Shown here piece by piece: positions 43,374-51,279 of a DNA stretch of 64,000 bases. The position numbers and the translations under genes were made by a program. The notes under the pieces are model-generated. The model saw only the letters and a list, made by a program, of their open reading frames with translations, made no database searches and was not told the origin of the DNA. The stretch is taken from the NCBI GenBank assembly GCA_036504735.1, contig DASXUQ010000009.1, forward strand, positions 370,660 through 434,659, read 5' to 3'. Numbering within the stretch: the first letter of the stretch is position 1; every line of letters begins with the position of its first letter. The stretch comes from a bacterium (GTDB taxonomy: Bacteria; Electryoneota; RPQS01).

Positions 43374-44474
43374 TTAGGCTTTGACGGCGGCGCCGTTGGC
43401 AACCACGGGAATCAGTTCATCCAGCCAGCCGAGCAGTTCCTTGATCTCGGCCATGGTGCAGTCTCCCATGTGGGCGATGCGGAAGGTCTTCTCTTTCAGA
43501 TCACCGTAGCCATTGGAGATGATCGCATGGTACTTCTTGGACAGCGCCTTGTTCAGGTCGCCGATGGGAATGCCCAGCGTGTTATTGATGCAGGTCAAGG
43601 TGTTGGATTCGAAGCCCTTCTCGGGGTAGAGTTCGAAGCCGGCATTGACGGCCCACTCGCGCACGACCTTGGCCATGGCAAGGTGACGCGCCCAGCGGTT
43701 TTCGAGGCCTTCTTCATTCAGAATATGGTCGCAGGCGGCCTTCAGACCGAAGATAATGGGGATAGCGGGAGTGTGCGGGGTCTGAGCCTTGTCATTGTAC
43801 TTCTTGGCGTCCACGAAATTGACATAGTAGCCGGGAGCCTTGGCCTGCGCCGCGCGCTCCATGGCCTTATTCGACACCATCGTCACACACAGACCGGTGG
43901 GCAGGCCCCAGCACTTCTGAGTGCCGGCGAGGCAGACGTCGAGGCCAAGCTTGTCGCATTCGATCTTGTCGCCAGCCATGGCCGAGACGGCGTCCACGCA
44001 GAACATGACATTGGGGTATTTCTTCATCATGGCGGCGACCTTTTCGATGGGCGCGCGCACGCCGGTGGAGGTCTCGTTGAAGACCATGCACAGCACATCA
44101 TACTCGCCGGTGGCCAGCTTGGCGTCAATCGCCTCGGCGCTGACGGCCTGGCCCCAGGGGACTTCGATCTTGTCGGCGGCAATGCCGTTGAACTTGTTGA
44201 TTTCGAACCAGCGCTTGGAAAAGGCGCCGTTGACCGTGGTCAAAACCTTCTTCTGGCACAGGTTGCGGACGCTGCCTTCCATAACTCCGGATGCCGAGCA
44301 GGTGAAGAGGAGGACATCCTGTTCAGTGTAAAGGATTTTCTGCAGCATCGGGATCAGGGCGCCGTGCAGATCCTTGTACTTCTGGGTGCGGTGGCCGATT
44401 TGCGGCGAGGCCACAGCGGCGAGGAGTTCGGGACGGACCTCTGAGGGTCCGGGGATAAATAATTTGTCGTGCAT
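43374..44474 (-). CDS. Class V PLP aminotransferase (alanine-glyoxylate / serine-pyruvate / phosphoserine type)
   Basis: 366 residues. Family motifs are PGPSEVRPELLAA at the start, FTCSASGVMEGSVRN (PLP phosphate region), FNETSTGV, VDAVSAM with Asp161 for the PLP ring nitrogen, and AGTQKCWGLP with Lys187 as the Schiff-base lysine. RIAHMGD near the C-terminus is also diagnostic. Such enzymes interconvert alanine/glyoxylate or serine/pyruvate. In several lineages they replace SerC as phosphoserine aminotransferase, a likely role here given serA in the same stretch, though not proved. It is cytoplasmic. The gene has its own terminator. Confidence 0.88.
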   Translation of the reverse strand: MHDKLFIPGPSEVRPELLAAVASPQIGHRTQKYKDLHGALIPMLQKILYTEQDVLLFTCSASGVMEGSVRNLCQKKVLTTVNGAFSKRWFEINKFNGIAADKIEVPWGQAVSAEAIDAKLATGEYDVLCMVFNETSTGVRAPIEKVAAMMKKYPNVMFCVDAVSAMAGDKIECDKLGLDVCLAGTQKCWGLPTGLCVTMVSNKAMERAAQAKAPGYYVNFVDAKKYNDKAQTPHTPAIPIIFGLKAACDHILNEEGLENRWARHLAMAKVVREWAVNAGFELYPEKGFESNTLTCINNTLGIPIGDLNKALSKKYHAIISNGYGDLKEKTFRIAHMGDCTMAEIKELLGWLDELIPVVANGAAVKA

Positions 44475-44791
44475 GATCGGCTCACTCAGATTGTAGGGTA
44501 TTGATTTTCAGCATTTTGCAATTTAAGCAAAACGCAACTATTTCCACGTTCCAAAATTAGCAAATTCCCGTGTCAAAGGCAATACAATGCCGAGAGATGC
44601 TCGAATTGTTTGGGACATCTTCGTTGCCTTTGGTGCGGAATGTTTTATCTTTAAGGGATGCCAATTCCGAACCCCCTTCTGATTCCCCCTTTTTCAAAGG
44701 GGGAAGGATGAGTTGTCTCCCCCCTTAGCATAAGGGGGGATAAAAGGGGGGTACCGTCCGAACATCCTGAAGAATTACTGAGGCAACAAAT
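44475..44791. other. Divergent intergenic region with C/G-run hairpins
   Basis: 317 bases between divergent genes. An AT-rich half (44500-44660) probably holds promoters. Then follow CCCCCTTTTTCAAAGGGGG (44685-44703) and CCCCCCTTAGCATAAGGGGGG (44719-44739) trailed by ATAAAAGGGGGG. These G/C-run palindromes are probably dispersed repeats. Confidence 0.5.
44685..44752. repeat. CCCCCTT...AAGGGGG palindromic repeats
   Basis: Two adjacent hairpins with C5-6 and G5-6 arms. The second is followed by another G-run, so alternative pairings are possible. Confidence 0.5.
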
Positions 44792-45214
44792 ATGAACTCC
44801 CGTTTGAGAATCTTCTCCGCATTGGTTATACTATTTGGTCTGCTGGCGGCCCTTGGACACAGTCAAGAGAAGGCCGAAAGTTCTGCTCCCGCAAATAGTG
44901 CTCCCGCTGACAGCGCCAAGCCGCTGCCGTGGCTGCATGTGGAGGTGGAAACCAGTTACGGCTGGTTCTGGCAGAAATCCACCGGCATTGCCTACACCAC
45001 TGCCGGACGGGACAGCAAACAGCGGGTAAAGGTCGGCAAGCTCTGTGTGCGCCTTGCCGCCCATGACACCACCGTCAAGTGCCTGGAGAATGCGGACTCG
45101 GTGGTCGTCTTTGAACAGAAGAAGGGTGTCGGCATCCACAAGCTGACCGCCTTTGTCTCCGCCTGGACCGAAAACCCCAAGCTGGATACGCTGCGGGTGC
45201 AGATGAACCCGTAA
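44792..45214 (+). CDS. Small secreted protein of unknown function
   Basis: 140 residues. The signal peptide is MNSRLRIFSALVILFGLLAALGHSQ, followed by an Ala/Ser/Pro linker (ESSAPANSAPADSAKP) and a compact C-terminal domain (about 47-140: LHVEVETSYGWFWQKSTGIAY ... VCVRLAAHDTTVKCLENADSVVVFEQ) of beta character with two cysteines. No family recognised. Its gene is followed by the GGATGAAGG repeat (45219-45244), then the DinB gene. It is periplasmic or secreted; no sorting tail. Confidence 0.7.
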   Translation: MNSRLRIFSALVILFGLLAALGHSQEKAESSAPANSAPADSAKPLPWLHVEVETSYGWFWQKSTGIAYTTAGRDSKQRVKVGKLCVRLAAHDTTVKCLENADSVVVFEQKKGVGIHKLTAFVSAWTENPKLDTLRVQMNP

Positions 45215-45218
45215 GAAA

Positions 45219-45244
45219 GGATGAAGGCGGAAGGATGAAGGATG
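45219..45244 (+). repeat. Intergenic AAGGATGAAGGCGGAAGGATG repeat
   Basis: Degenerate GGATGAA units outside any gene, matching the units that encode linkers before sorting tails elsewhere in the window. Confidence 0.5.
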
Positions 45245-45302
45245 AACCCGCCGACCTCTTCAGTTTATAATTTATCATTTTCAATTTCTAATTTTCCCCT
45301 CC

Positions 45303-45776
45303 ATGACTTCCCAAAACCTTCTCAACCAGTTCCGCTTTAACCAGATGATTCTGGTGCGTACACTGGCGGACATTTCTCAGGAAGACAGCCTGTGCCCCCC
45401 GGCGGCGCAGGGCAATTGCATCAACTATCTGCTGGGCCATCTGATTGCCACCCGGTCTTTTCTGCTGCGGGATCTCGGGGCCGCGCCCGTTTGGGGCGAG
45501 GGGCTTGCCGTGTATGACCGCAACCCCAAGGACTTCCCCGCCGGCGCCAAGCCGCTCTCCGAGCTGAACGGGCTGTTGCAGGAGTCGCTCGAGACCGTCA
45601 CCGCCACGCTGCACTCTTTCGAGCCCCGCCTCGGCGAGTCGGCCAAGCAGTTCCCCCATCTGCCCGAAGGCGGCACCTTCACCGACCGCATCGGCAGCTT
45701 CATCTGCCACGAAGCCTACCACGTCGGCCAGATCGGACTGGCACGGCGGGCGCTGGGAAAACCGGGGCTGTTTTGA
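45303..45776 (+). CDS. DinB-family four-helix metal protein
   Basis: 157 residues, the normal size for DinB/DUF664. The putative metal ligands are His in NYLLGHLIATR (about residue 46) and the HEAYHVGQIG motif near residue 137. Overall helix pattern and RTLADISQED at the start fit. Members include thiol-dependent transferases and hydrolases (bacillithiol, mycothiol or glutathione related) and proteins of unknown activity; the substrate is not evident here. It is soluble. The start follows a TTTTCAATTTCTAATTTTC spacer and has a weak ribosome binding site. Confidence 0.85.
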   Translation: MTSQNLLNQFRFNQMILVRTLADISQEDSLCPPAAQGNCINYLLGHLIATRSFLLRDLGAAPVWGEGLAVYDRNPKDFPAGAKPLSELNGLLQESLETVTATLHSFEPRLGESAKQFPHLPEGGTFTDRIGSFICHEAYHVGQIGLARRALGKPGLF

Positions 45777-45777
45777 A

Positions 45778-45813
45778 GAAAATAGGAAATGGGAAATAGG
45801 AAATAGGAAAGAA
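45778..45813 (+). repeat. AAATAGGAAATGGGAAATAGG repeat after DinB gene
   Basis: Four degenerate GGAAATA units immediately after the stop codon. Confidence 0.5.
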
Positions 45814-45937
45814 GAGCGGCGGTAGGGGCTGATTGCATCGCCCGCCAAGCCTGAACAGCACCGCCGAGCCCGGTTGAGCCGAATTGCGAACGGACCTGCA
45901 CTGCTTACACAACCCGGCCGAAACGCAGCCCCACCGC

Positions 45938-45972
45938 TACTACTCCACACCCTCCGGGTGCGGGTGAAAGAC
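45938..45972 (+). repeat. TACTACTCCACACCCTC repeat, left copy of an inverted pair
   Basis: 35 bases, TACTACTCCACACCCTCCGGGTGCGGGTGAAAGAC. A closely matching inverted copy lies at 47051-47087 on the other side of a two-gene cassette. A third copy at 63026-63060 differs at three positions. Confidence 0.7.
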
Positions 45973-46077
45973 AGAAGGATCTTGGCCTTTTCGTCCTGAC
46001 GGTACTCCGGAAAGATCTCAGGCAGATAACCAGATCGAAAGCTGCTCCTGTTTCAGAAAAAAAGTTAGAGAGGAATC

Positions 46078-46359
46078 GTGTTCAACGCCAAGGGCTATCT
46101 TTGGAGTGGGCCATATCCCTTCGGCCCAAGATCAACGGTTCGCGCGCCTGCCTTCTATTTGATCCTCGACGCGGATGAAGATCCTCGCGCTGTCGGTGCG
46201 GTCTCGCGAGACCAGCGCGGCGAGGATGTTCTCCGCGAACAAAACATGAACCCGCGCAGTCGTTATCTGATCTGCTATCAAACCGTAACTAGCGAGGATG
46301 GCGGCGAGGTCGAAGACCGCCTTGACTTCTATCGAGAGCTATATGAGATTGGGGGATAG
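46078..46359 (+). CDS. Hypothetical protein, first gene of an IR-flanked cassette
   Basis: 93 residues from a GTG at 46078 with GAGAGGA four bases upstream. No signal peptide or membrane segment. Sequence is polar with WSGPYPFGPRSTVRAPAFYLILDADEDP and a C-terminal VEDRLDFYRELYEIGG; I recognise no family. Base composition is lower in GC than in surrounding genes. It is followed after 15 bases by the gene at 46375, so the two probably form one operon. A toxin-antitoxin or defence-accessory role would fit the size and context but has no direct support. Confidence 0.6.
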   Translation: MFNAKGYLWSGPYPFGPRSTVRAPAFYLILDADEDPRAVGAVSRDQRGEDVLREQNMNPRSRYLICYQTVTSEDGGEVEDRLDFYRELYEIGG

Positions 46360-46374
46360 GGCGTGGAAAGGAAC

Positions 46375-46920
46375 ATGACGATAATGAAGACACACTGGGA
46401 TCAATGGAGTTGCCTGGAGAGGGCTGCTGATCACCTTCTTGCATGGGAGCAGGATGGCCGAAATGCCATTCCGTTGATCTACTGTGCACTCGAATTACGG
46501 TTCGCAATAGAGTCGTACCTTCTAAGTCGCTATGAGAACATAATGGGAGCGAAGCCGAAGCCCAAGCGAAGGAACCAGAATCCAGAGAAGATGATTGCCG
46601 CCCTTCTCTCTGCTGACGATCAAGCGATGACAGAACACTCTTTGCTAGTTGGTTTGAGCCAGAGTCCAGATCAGGAACCTGCATTGTACACTCAGTTGAA
46701 GTACACGGTACTTACCAAAGAGAAGGCGCGTACCTACTTGGGAAAGGTCGGCGATTTCCTCCATGCAACTGTAAAATCTCAGACGCACAGCTACCTAAAG
46801 TACTTTTGGGATGAGCGATACGCCATGCTCGTAGAAATCCACACCGATCTTGTCGAAGCGACTTCCGGTGCATTGCAGAGGCCTGTAAAGTTTAGTCCGG
46901 GAACCGCCGGGCACGAATGA
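46375..46920 (+). CDS. Hypothetical helical, HEPN-like protein, second gene of the cassette
   Basis: 181 residues from ATG 46375 (GGAAAGGAAC directly upstream); GTG 46363 is also in frame but less likely. The N-terminal half is helical, with LERAADHLLAWEQDGRNAIPLIYCALELRFAIESYLLSRY, a profile I associate with HEPN-type helical bundles, though no clear RxxxxH catalytic motif is seen. The rest is charged and helical (KEKARTYLGKVGDFLHATVKSQTHSYLKYFW). GC is lower than in neighbours. The pair with the 93-residue gene between inverted repeats suggests a small mobile or defence-related module, as inference. Confidence 0.6.
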   Translation: MTIMKTHWDQWSCLERAADHLLAWEQDGRNAIPLIYCALELRFAIESYLLSRYENIMGAKPKPKRRNQNPEKMIAALLSADDQAMTEHSLLVGLSQSPDQEPALYTQLKYTVLTKEKARTYLGKVGDFLHATVKSQTHSYLKYFWDERYAMLVEIHTDLVEATSGALQRPVKFSPGTAGHE

Positions 46921-47050
46921 GAACGAATGGGTGCCAAGACTCAAGCGCAAATACACATATGCCCTTCGTTCAGGCTGCATACGACAGCTCGCTCCCCAAA
47001 CCTAAGATCCTTCCGTGGCGCCGTCAGGAAGTCACAAATTTTGGAATCCC

Positions 47051-47087
47051 TCTTTCACCCGCACCCGGAGGGTGCGGACTAGTAATA
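47051..47087 (-). repeat. TACTACTCCACACCCTC repeat, right copy (inverted)
   Basis: On the minus strand it reads TATTACTAGTCCGCACCCTCCGGGTGCGGGTGAAAGA, matching the left copy at 45938-45972 apart from a few changes near one end. The right copy lies 131 bases after the last cassette stop. Confidence 0.7.
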
Positions 47088-47174
47088 CGTGATGAACGGG
47101 CAGGAGCCCGCCCGTAGGCCGTCCTTAGGTCTTCATTTCAGCCTTTCAGCGTTTCAGAATTTCAGCATTTTCCC

Positions 47175-48914
47175 TTGGCTAATTTAAATTCTCTCGATTG
47201 GGCGATTATTATCGCCTACAATGTGCTGAGCCTGGTGGTCGGCATTATCATGACGCGGCGGGCGCACAAGTCTACCGAGGAATATTTCCTCGCGGGGCGG
47301 GCGCTGCCGTGGTGGATTGCCGGGACCTCAATGGTGGCCACCAGCTTTTCGTGCGACACGCCGCTGTATGTCACCAAGCTGGTGCGCACGATGGGCATCT
47401 ATGAGAACTGGCAGTGGTGGTGCTTCGGCATCGGCTCTCTGTTTGCCACGTTCTTTCTGGCGCCGCTGTGGCGGCGGGCCAAGGTGCTGACCGACGTGGA
47501 ACTGACGCAGGTGCGCTATGGTTCGGGCACGGCCTCGCGGATTCTGCGCGTGTTTCGCGGCCTGTGGCTGGCGCTGCCCATTAACGTGATTGTGATGGGC
47601 TGGATTATTCTGGCCATGTACAAGATCACCAATGTCGCCCTCGGCTGGGATAAGCCGTTTGCCATCTTCGTCTTTACCGGGCTGGCCTTTTTCTACACGC
47701 TGCTCTCGGGCATGTGGGGTGTGGCCTTAACGGACCTGGTGCAGTATGCCATTGCGCAGATCGGCGCGATTATCTTAGCTGTGTTTGCCGTGGACAGGGT
47801 GGGGGGACTGGCGGCCTTGAAAGACGGCGCGATGAAAGCGGTCACGAATCCCGACCTGCTGCGCATGGCGCCGGCGCCGGGGCAAGGTGGCTTCTTCAGC
47901 GGGGATTTCTGGACGCCGGCCTTCACCGGCTTCATGACCTACATTGCCGTCACGTGGTGGGCCAATGTCAATTCCGACGGCGGCGGCAAGGTGATTCAGC
48001 GGCAGAATTCCTGCAAGAATGAAAAGCACGCGCTGCTGGCGACGCTCTGGTATAGTCTCACCAATCTGGCCTTCCGCACCTGGCCGTGGGTGATCGCCGC
48101 GCTGGCGACGCTGATTCTCTATCCGACGATTGCCGATCCCGAGATGGCCTATCCCAAACTGATGATGGACATTCTGCCCTTCGGCTTCAAAGGGTTGATG
48201 ATCGCTTCGCTGCTGGCGGCTTTCATGAGTTCCACCTCCACGCATCTGAACTGGGGAGCCAGCTATCTGGTGCATGACGTCTACCGTTCCTATCTGGTCA
48301 AGAATCGCGGCGAACATCACTATCTCTGGATGAGCAAGGTGGCTACCGTGCTGGTGGTGATCGGCGCGGCGCTGGCGGCGTGGTGGACGGAGAGTGTGAC
48401 CGACGCCTTCAAATTCGTGATCGCCTTCGGCGCGGGAACAGGGCCGGTCTATGTGCTGCGCTGGTTCTGGTGGCGGATCAATGCGTGGAGCGAAATTTCG
48501 GCGATGGTGGCTTCCAGCGTGCTCACGCTGGCGCTGCTCGGCGTGCCGTTGAGCTACGGGGGGCGGTTGCTGATCATCACCTTCGGTTCGATGGTGGTGT
48601 GGGTTGCCGTCACCTATCTGACCAAACCCGCGCCGATGGAAGCCCTGGCCGAATTCTACCGCCGCACGCGGCCCGTGGGCGTGTGGGGCGCGGTACGGAC
48701 ATGGATGCGCGCCAACGGTCAGGTGACGCCGAAACCCGAAAAGGTCTCGACCCCGCTCTGGGGTTTTGCCTGGGGCATGGCGCTGGTGTTCGGCTTGACG
48801 CTGGGCATTGGCTACCAACTGCTGCTGAATCCCCCCTTAGCGATCCTTGGGTACGTCGTCGCGTTGATCGGCGGCATCGGCCTGTGGAAGGCGGGATTCC
48901 TGAAAACATCATGA
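47175..48914 (+). CDS. Sodium:solute symporter (SSS family)
   Basis: 579 residues from a TTG at 47175; the first in-frame ATG lies well inside TM2, so the TTG is preferred although no clear ribosome binding site is visible. Around 13 membrane segments. Family signatures are STEEYFLAGRALPWWIAGTSMVATSFSCDTP at about 33-63 and FGFKGLMIASLLAAFMSSTSTHLNWGASYLVHDVYR (the GLxxAxxxAAxMSSxxS motif of the Na+ site) near 335-370. It imports a sugar, amino acid or organic acid with Na+; the solute is unknown. It is an inner-membrane protein. The CDF gene follows after nine bases, suggesting co-transcription. Confidence 0.88.
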   Translation: MANLNSLDWAIIIAYNVLSLVVGIIMTRRAHKSTEEYFLAGRALPWWIAGTSMVATSFSCDTPLYVTKLVRTMGIYENWQWWCFGIGSLFATFFLAPLWRRAKVLTDVELTQVRYGSGTASRILRVFRGLWLALPINVIVMGWIILAMYKITNVALGWDKPFAIFVFTGLAFFYTLLSGMWGVALTDLVQYAIAQIGAIILAVFAVDRVGGLAALKDGAMKAVTNPDLLRMAPAPGQGGFFSGDFWTPAFTGFMTYIAVTWWANVNSDGGGKVIQRQNSCKNEKHALLATLWYSLTNLAFRTWPWVIAALATLILYPTIADPEMAYPKLMMDILPFGFKGLMIASLLAAFMSSTSTHLNWGASYLVHDVYRSYLVKNRGEHHYLWMSKVATVLVVIGAALAAWWTESVTDAFKFVIAFGAGTGPVYVLRWFWWRINAWSEISAMVASSVLTLALLGVPLSYGGRLLIITFGSMVVWVAVTYLTKPAPMEALAEFYRRTRPVGVWGAVRTWMRANGQVTPKPEKVSTPLWGFAWGMALVFGLTLGIGYQLLLNPPLAILGYVVALIGGIGLWKAGFLKTS

Positions 48915-48923
48915 TCCGATCTC

Positions 48924-49832
48924 ATGCATCCTAATCATACGCACCACGCCGGCGAGCGTGAGCACGCGGCGAATACGGAAAAGCGGCGACGCGCTCTCGT
49001 CTGGGCCTTCTGGCTGAATGCGGCCTTCCTGATCATCGAGGTGATTGGCGGCTGGATCAGTGGCTCTCTGGCACTCCTCGCGGATGCGGGTCATATGCTT
49101 TCGGATGTGGCCGCGCTGGGAGTTGCGCTCTGGGCTTCCTATGCCATGCTGCGACCCGCGAACGCAAAGCGAACCTACGGTTATGGCCGGATTGAGGTTT
49201 TGTCCGGACTGCTGAATGGTCTCGTGCTTTGGGTGGTGGTGGGGTTCATCGTGTTCGAAGCCCTGCAGCGCGTTGCGCATCCCCAGACGGTGAACGCGTA
49301 CATCATGCTGCCCGTAGCCGTTGCCGGCCTGCTGGCCAATCTGGCTTCGGCCTGGATGCTGCATGCGCATCAGCATGATGATTTGAACGTGAAAGCCGCC
49401 TTCCTGCACCTTGTCGCGGATGCCGCGGGATCGGTCAGCGCAATTCTTGCCGGTGTGGCGATTTGGGTTGGCGGGTGGACCATCGTGGACGTGGCGGCGT
49501 CCATTATTATCAGCGTGCTGATTCTTTTCAGCACGTGGACCCTGTTAAGGAGTGCGATTCACATTCTCCTTGAAGGCTCGCCGCCGCATATCGATCTTCA
49601 GGCGCTTCGCAACGACCTGAACGGTCTGACCGAAGCGGAATCGTGCCATGACTTACACGTTTGGCTGATCGGCAGCGGCGAGCCGATGCTAACGGCGCAT
49701 TTGCTTCCCGCCAGCGGATGTGACCCGGATTCCACGCTGTGTGCCGCGCAGGATCTCCTGAAAGAGAAGTACGGGATTACTCACTGCACGCTGCAGATCG
49801 AACCCAAACCCTGTCCCGAATCGCACCTCTGA
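48924..49832 (+). CDS. Cation diffusion facilitator (CzcD/ZitB type)
   Basis: 302 residues. A His-rich start (MHPNHTHHAGEREH), then six membrane segments. Metal-site motifs are HMLSD in TM2 (His57, Asp61) and HLVAD in TM5, the HxxxD pair typical of zinc and related exporters. A cytoplasmic C-terminal domain of about 90 residues (LEGSPPHIDLQALRNDL ... CHDLHVWLIGSGEPMLTAHLL) follows. It should export Zn2+ or a similar divalent cation against protons. It stands nine bases after the SSS transporter. Confidence 0.92.
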   Translation: MHPNHTHHAGEREHAANTEKRRRALVWAFWLNAAFLIIEVIGGWISGSLALLADAGHMLSDVAALGVALWASYAMLRPANAKRTYGYGRIEVLSGLLNGLVLWVVVGFIVFEALQRVAHPQTVNAYIMLPVAVAGLLANLASAWMLHAHQHDDLNVKAAFLHLVADAAGSVSAILAGVAIWVGGWTIVDVAASIIISVLILFSTWTLLRSAIHILLEGSPPHIDLQALRNDLNGLTEAESCHDLHVWLIGSGEPMLTAHLLPASGCDPDSTLCAAQDLLKEKYGITHCTLQIEPKPCPESHL

Positions 49833-49932
49833 CCCGGCTTCGCTCTGGCGAGACCGATTGGGCGCAGGAAAGCCTGCTTCTTGAAAACAGTCTTATTGCT
49901 TCTTTCACCTTTCTCATGGCGCCATCCACACG

Positions 49933-50784
49933 ATGAGTATTCTGCAAGCCATTGTTCTGGGCATTATTCAAGGGTTGACCGAATTTCTTCCCATCAGCAG
50001 CACCGCCCATCTGCGGATTATTCCCGCGCTGGTGGGCTGGAGCGACCCCGGCGCGGCCTTTACGGCGGTGATTCAATTCGGCACATTGCTGGCCGTGTTC
50101 TTCTATTTCCGGGGCGACATCGCGCGCATGATTACGGGTGTGGTGGGGGGACTGGCCGCGGGCAAACCGCTGCGGGACCGCGACGCGCAACTGGGCTGGA
50201 TGATTGTGCTGGGCACCATTCCGGTGGTCATTCTGGGCGTGCTGTTCAAAAAGTCTATCGAAAGCGAGTGGCGGTCGTTGTATGTGATTGCCGGCTCGAT
50301 GATCGTGCTGGCATTGGCGCTGATGGCTGCCGAGATCATCGCCCGCTGGCGCGTCGCGCATGCCCGAGAGTTGAAGCGCATGGACACACTGTCGTGGAAA
50401 GATGTACTGTTCACGGGGCTTGCGCAGGCGGTGGCGCTGGTGCCCGGCTCCTCGCGCAGCGGCACCACCATTACCGGCGGGCTATTGGTGGGCATGAACC
50501 GCGAAACCGCGGCGCGGTTCTCGTTTTTGCTCTCACTGCCGTCTGTGCTGGCGGCGGGACTGTTCGAACTGATCAAACAGCGCCACATGCTGCTCTCCAC
50601 CGAGGCCGGCGTGACCGGTCTGATCGTCGCCACGGTGGTGTCTGGCGTCGTCGGCTATGCGTCCATCGCTTTTCTGCTGAACTATTTGCGGAAGCGTTCA
50701 ACCTATCTGTTCATTGTCTATCGCCTGGCGCTGGGGTGTCTATTGCTGGCTTTGCTGATGAACGGCGTGCTGCCGCCCGATTAG
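49933..50784 (+). CDS. uppP: Undecaprenyl-diphosphate phosphatase
   Basis: 283 residues with about eight membrane segments. The family motif QGLTEFLPISSTAHLRI near the N-terminus contains the catalytic Glu, Ser and His. The second, VALVPGSSRSGTTITGGLLVGM, contains the phosphate-binding Arg-Ser. The enzyme recycles undecaprenyl diphosphate for peptidoglycan and other envelope glycans in the inner membrane, and overproduction gives bacitracin resistance. It is the last of a run of membrane-protein genes; a 100-base gap follows the CDF gene. Confidence 0.95.
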   Translation: MSILQAIVLGIIQGLTEFLPISSTAHLRIIPALVGWSDPGAAFTAVIQFGTLLAVFFYFRGDIARMITGVVGGLAAGKPLRDRDAQLGWMIVLGTIPVVILGVLFKKSIESEWRSLYVIAGSMIVLALALMAAEIIARWRVAHARELKRMDTLSWKDVLFTGLAQAVALVPGSSRSGTTITGGLLVGMNRETAARFSFLLSLPSVLAAGLFELIKQRHMLLSTEAGVTGLIVATVVSGVVGYASIAFLLNYLRKRSTYLFIVYRLALGCLLLALLMNGVLPPD

Positions 50785-50832
50785 GCGGCGCGGATTTATG
50801 CATTGGCTTCTTATTCATAAAGGGTGCACACG

Positions 50833-51279
50833 ATGAAATGGATTACCCGTGAGCATGTGATGGTAGACCGCGTGGCCTGCCCGTGGTTAATTAAGAAATT
50901 TGTGGATGCCGACGCGGAGTTCCTGTTTGTCCCGACCGATAAGGTGATGGAAGCCGCCAAAAAGGAGAATGCCACGCCCTTCGACGTGGCCGGAGTGGAA
51001 CTCGGCCACCATGTGGGGCACTGCAGCTTCGAGGCGATTGTGGCCAAGTACCGTCTCGAAGATCCGGCCATTCAACTTATGGCCAAGGTCGTGCATGGGG
51101 CCGACGTGGAGGTGGATCTGTTTGGGCGGCCCGAAGCGCCGGGGATCAAGGCCATTGCCAAGGGCTTCCGCCTGATCGGCCTCAAGGATGACCACGAGAT
51201 TCTGGAGCGGGAATTCATCGTCTACGATGCACTCTACGCCTACTTTCAACAGCAAACCGGCTCTACACCGACCCATTAA
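50833..51279 (+). CDS. ChrB C-terminal-domain protein (chromate resistance related)
   Basis: 148 residues from ATG 50833; GTG 50824 would add three. The sequence MKWITREHVMVDRVACPWLIKKFVDADAEFLFVP is the diagnostic start of the ChrB C-terminal domain. FDVAGVELGHHVGHCSFEAIVAKY and VHGADVEVD continue it, with a cysteine and several histidines that may bind metal. In chromate operons the domain forms part of the ChrB regulator; stand-alone versions are common and of unclear function. No chrA is in the window. Its TAA overlaps the ATG of the following methyltransferase (TAATG), so translation is coupled. Confidence 0.85.
   Translation: MKWITREHVMVDRVACPWLIKKFVDADAEFLFVPTDKVMEAAKKENATPFDVAGVELGHHVGHCSFEAIVAKYRLEDPAIQLMAKVVHGADVEVDLFGRPEAPGIKAIAKGFRLIGLKDDHEILEREFIVYDALYAYFQQQTGSTPTH

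Noticed and set aside
43262..43402. N-terminal extension of the low-GC secreted protein
   Set aside because: It would cross the aminotransferase terminator and place about 47 Pro/Thr/Ser-rich residues before an evident signal peptide with its own ribosome binding site.
46363..46920. Catalytic HEPN ribonuclease in the cassette
   Set aside because: The helical profile resembles HEPN bundles, but no convincing RxxxxH motif was found, so a nuclease call was not made.
47775..48818. 347-residue minus-strand frame opposite the SSS transporter
   Set aside because: His/Arg/Gln-rich antisense of a hydrophobic protein; no start context.
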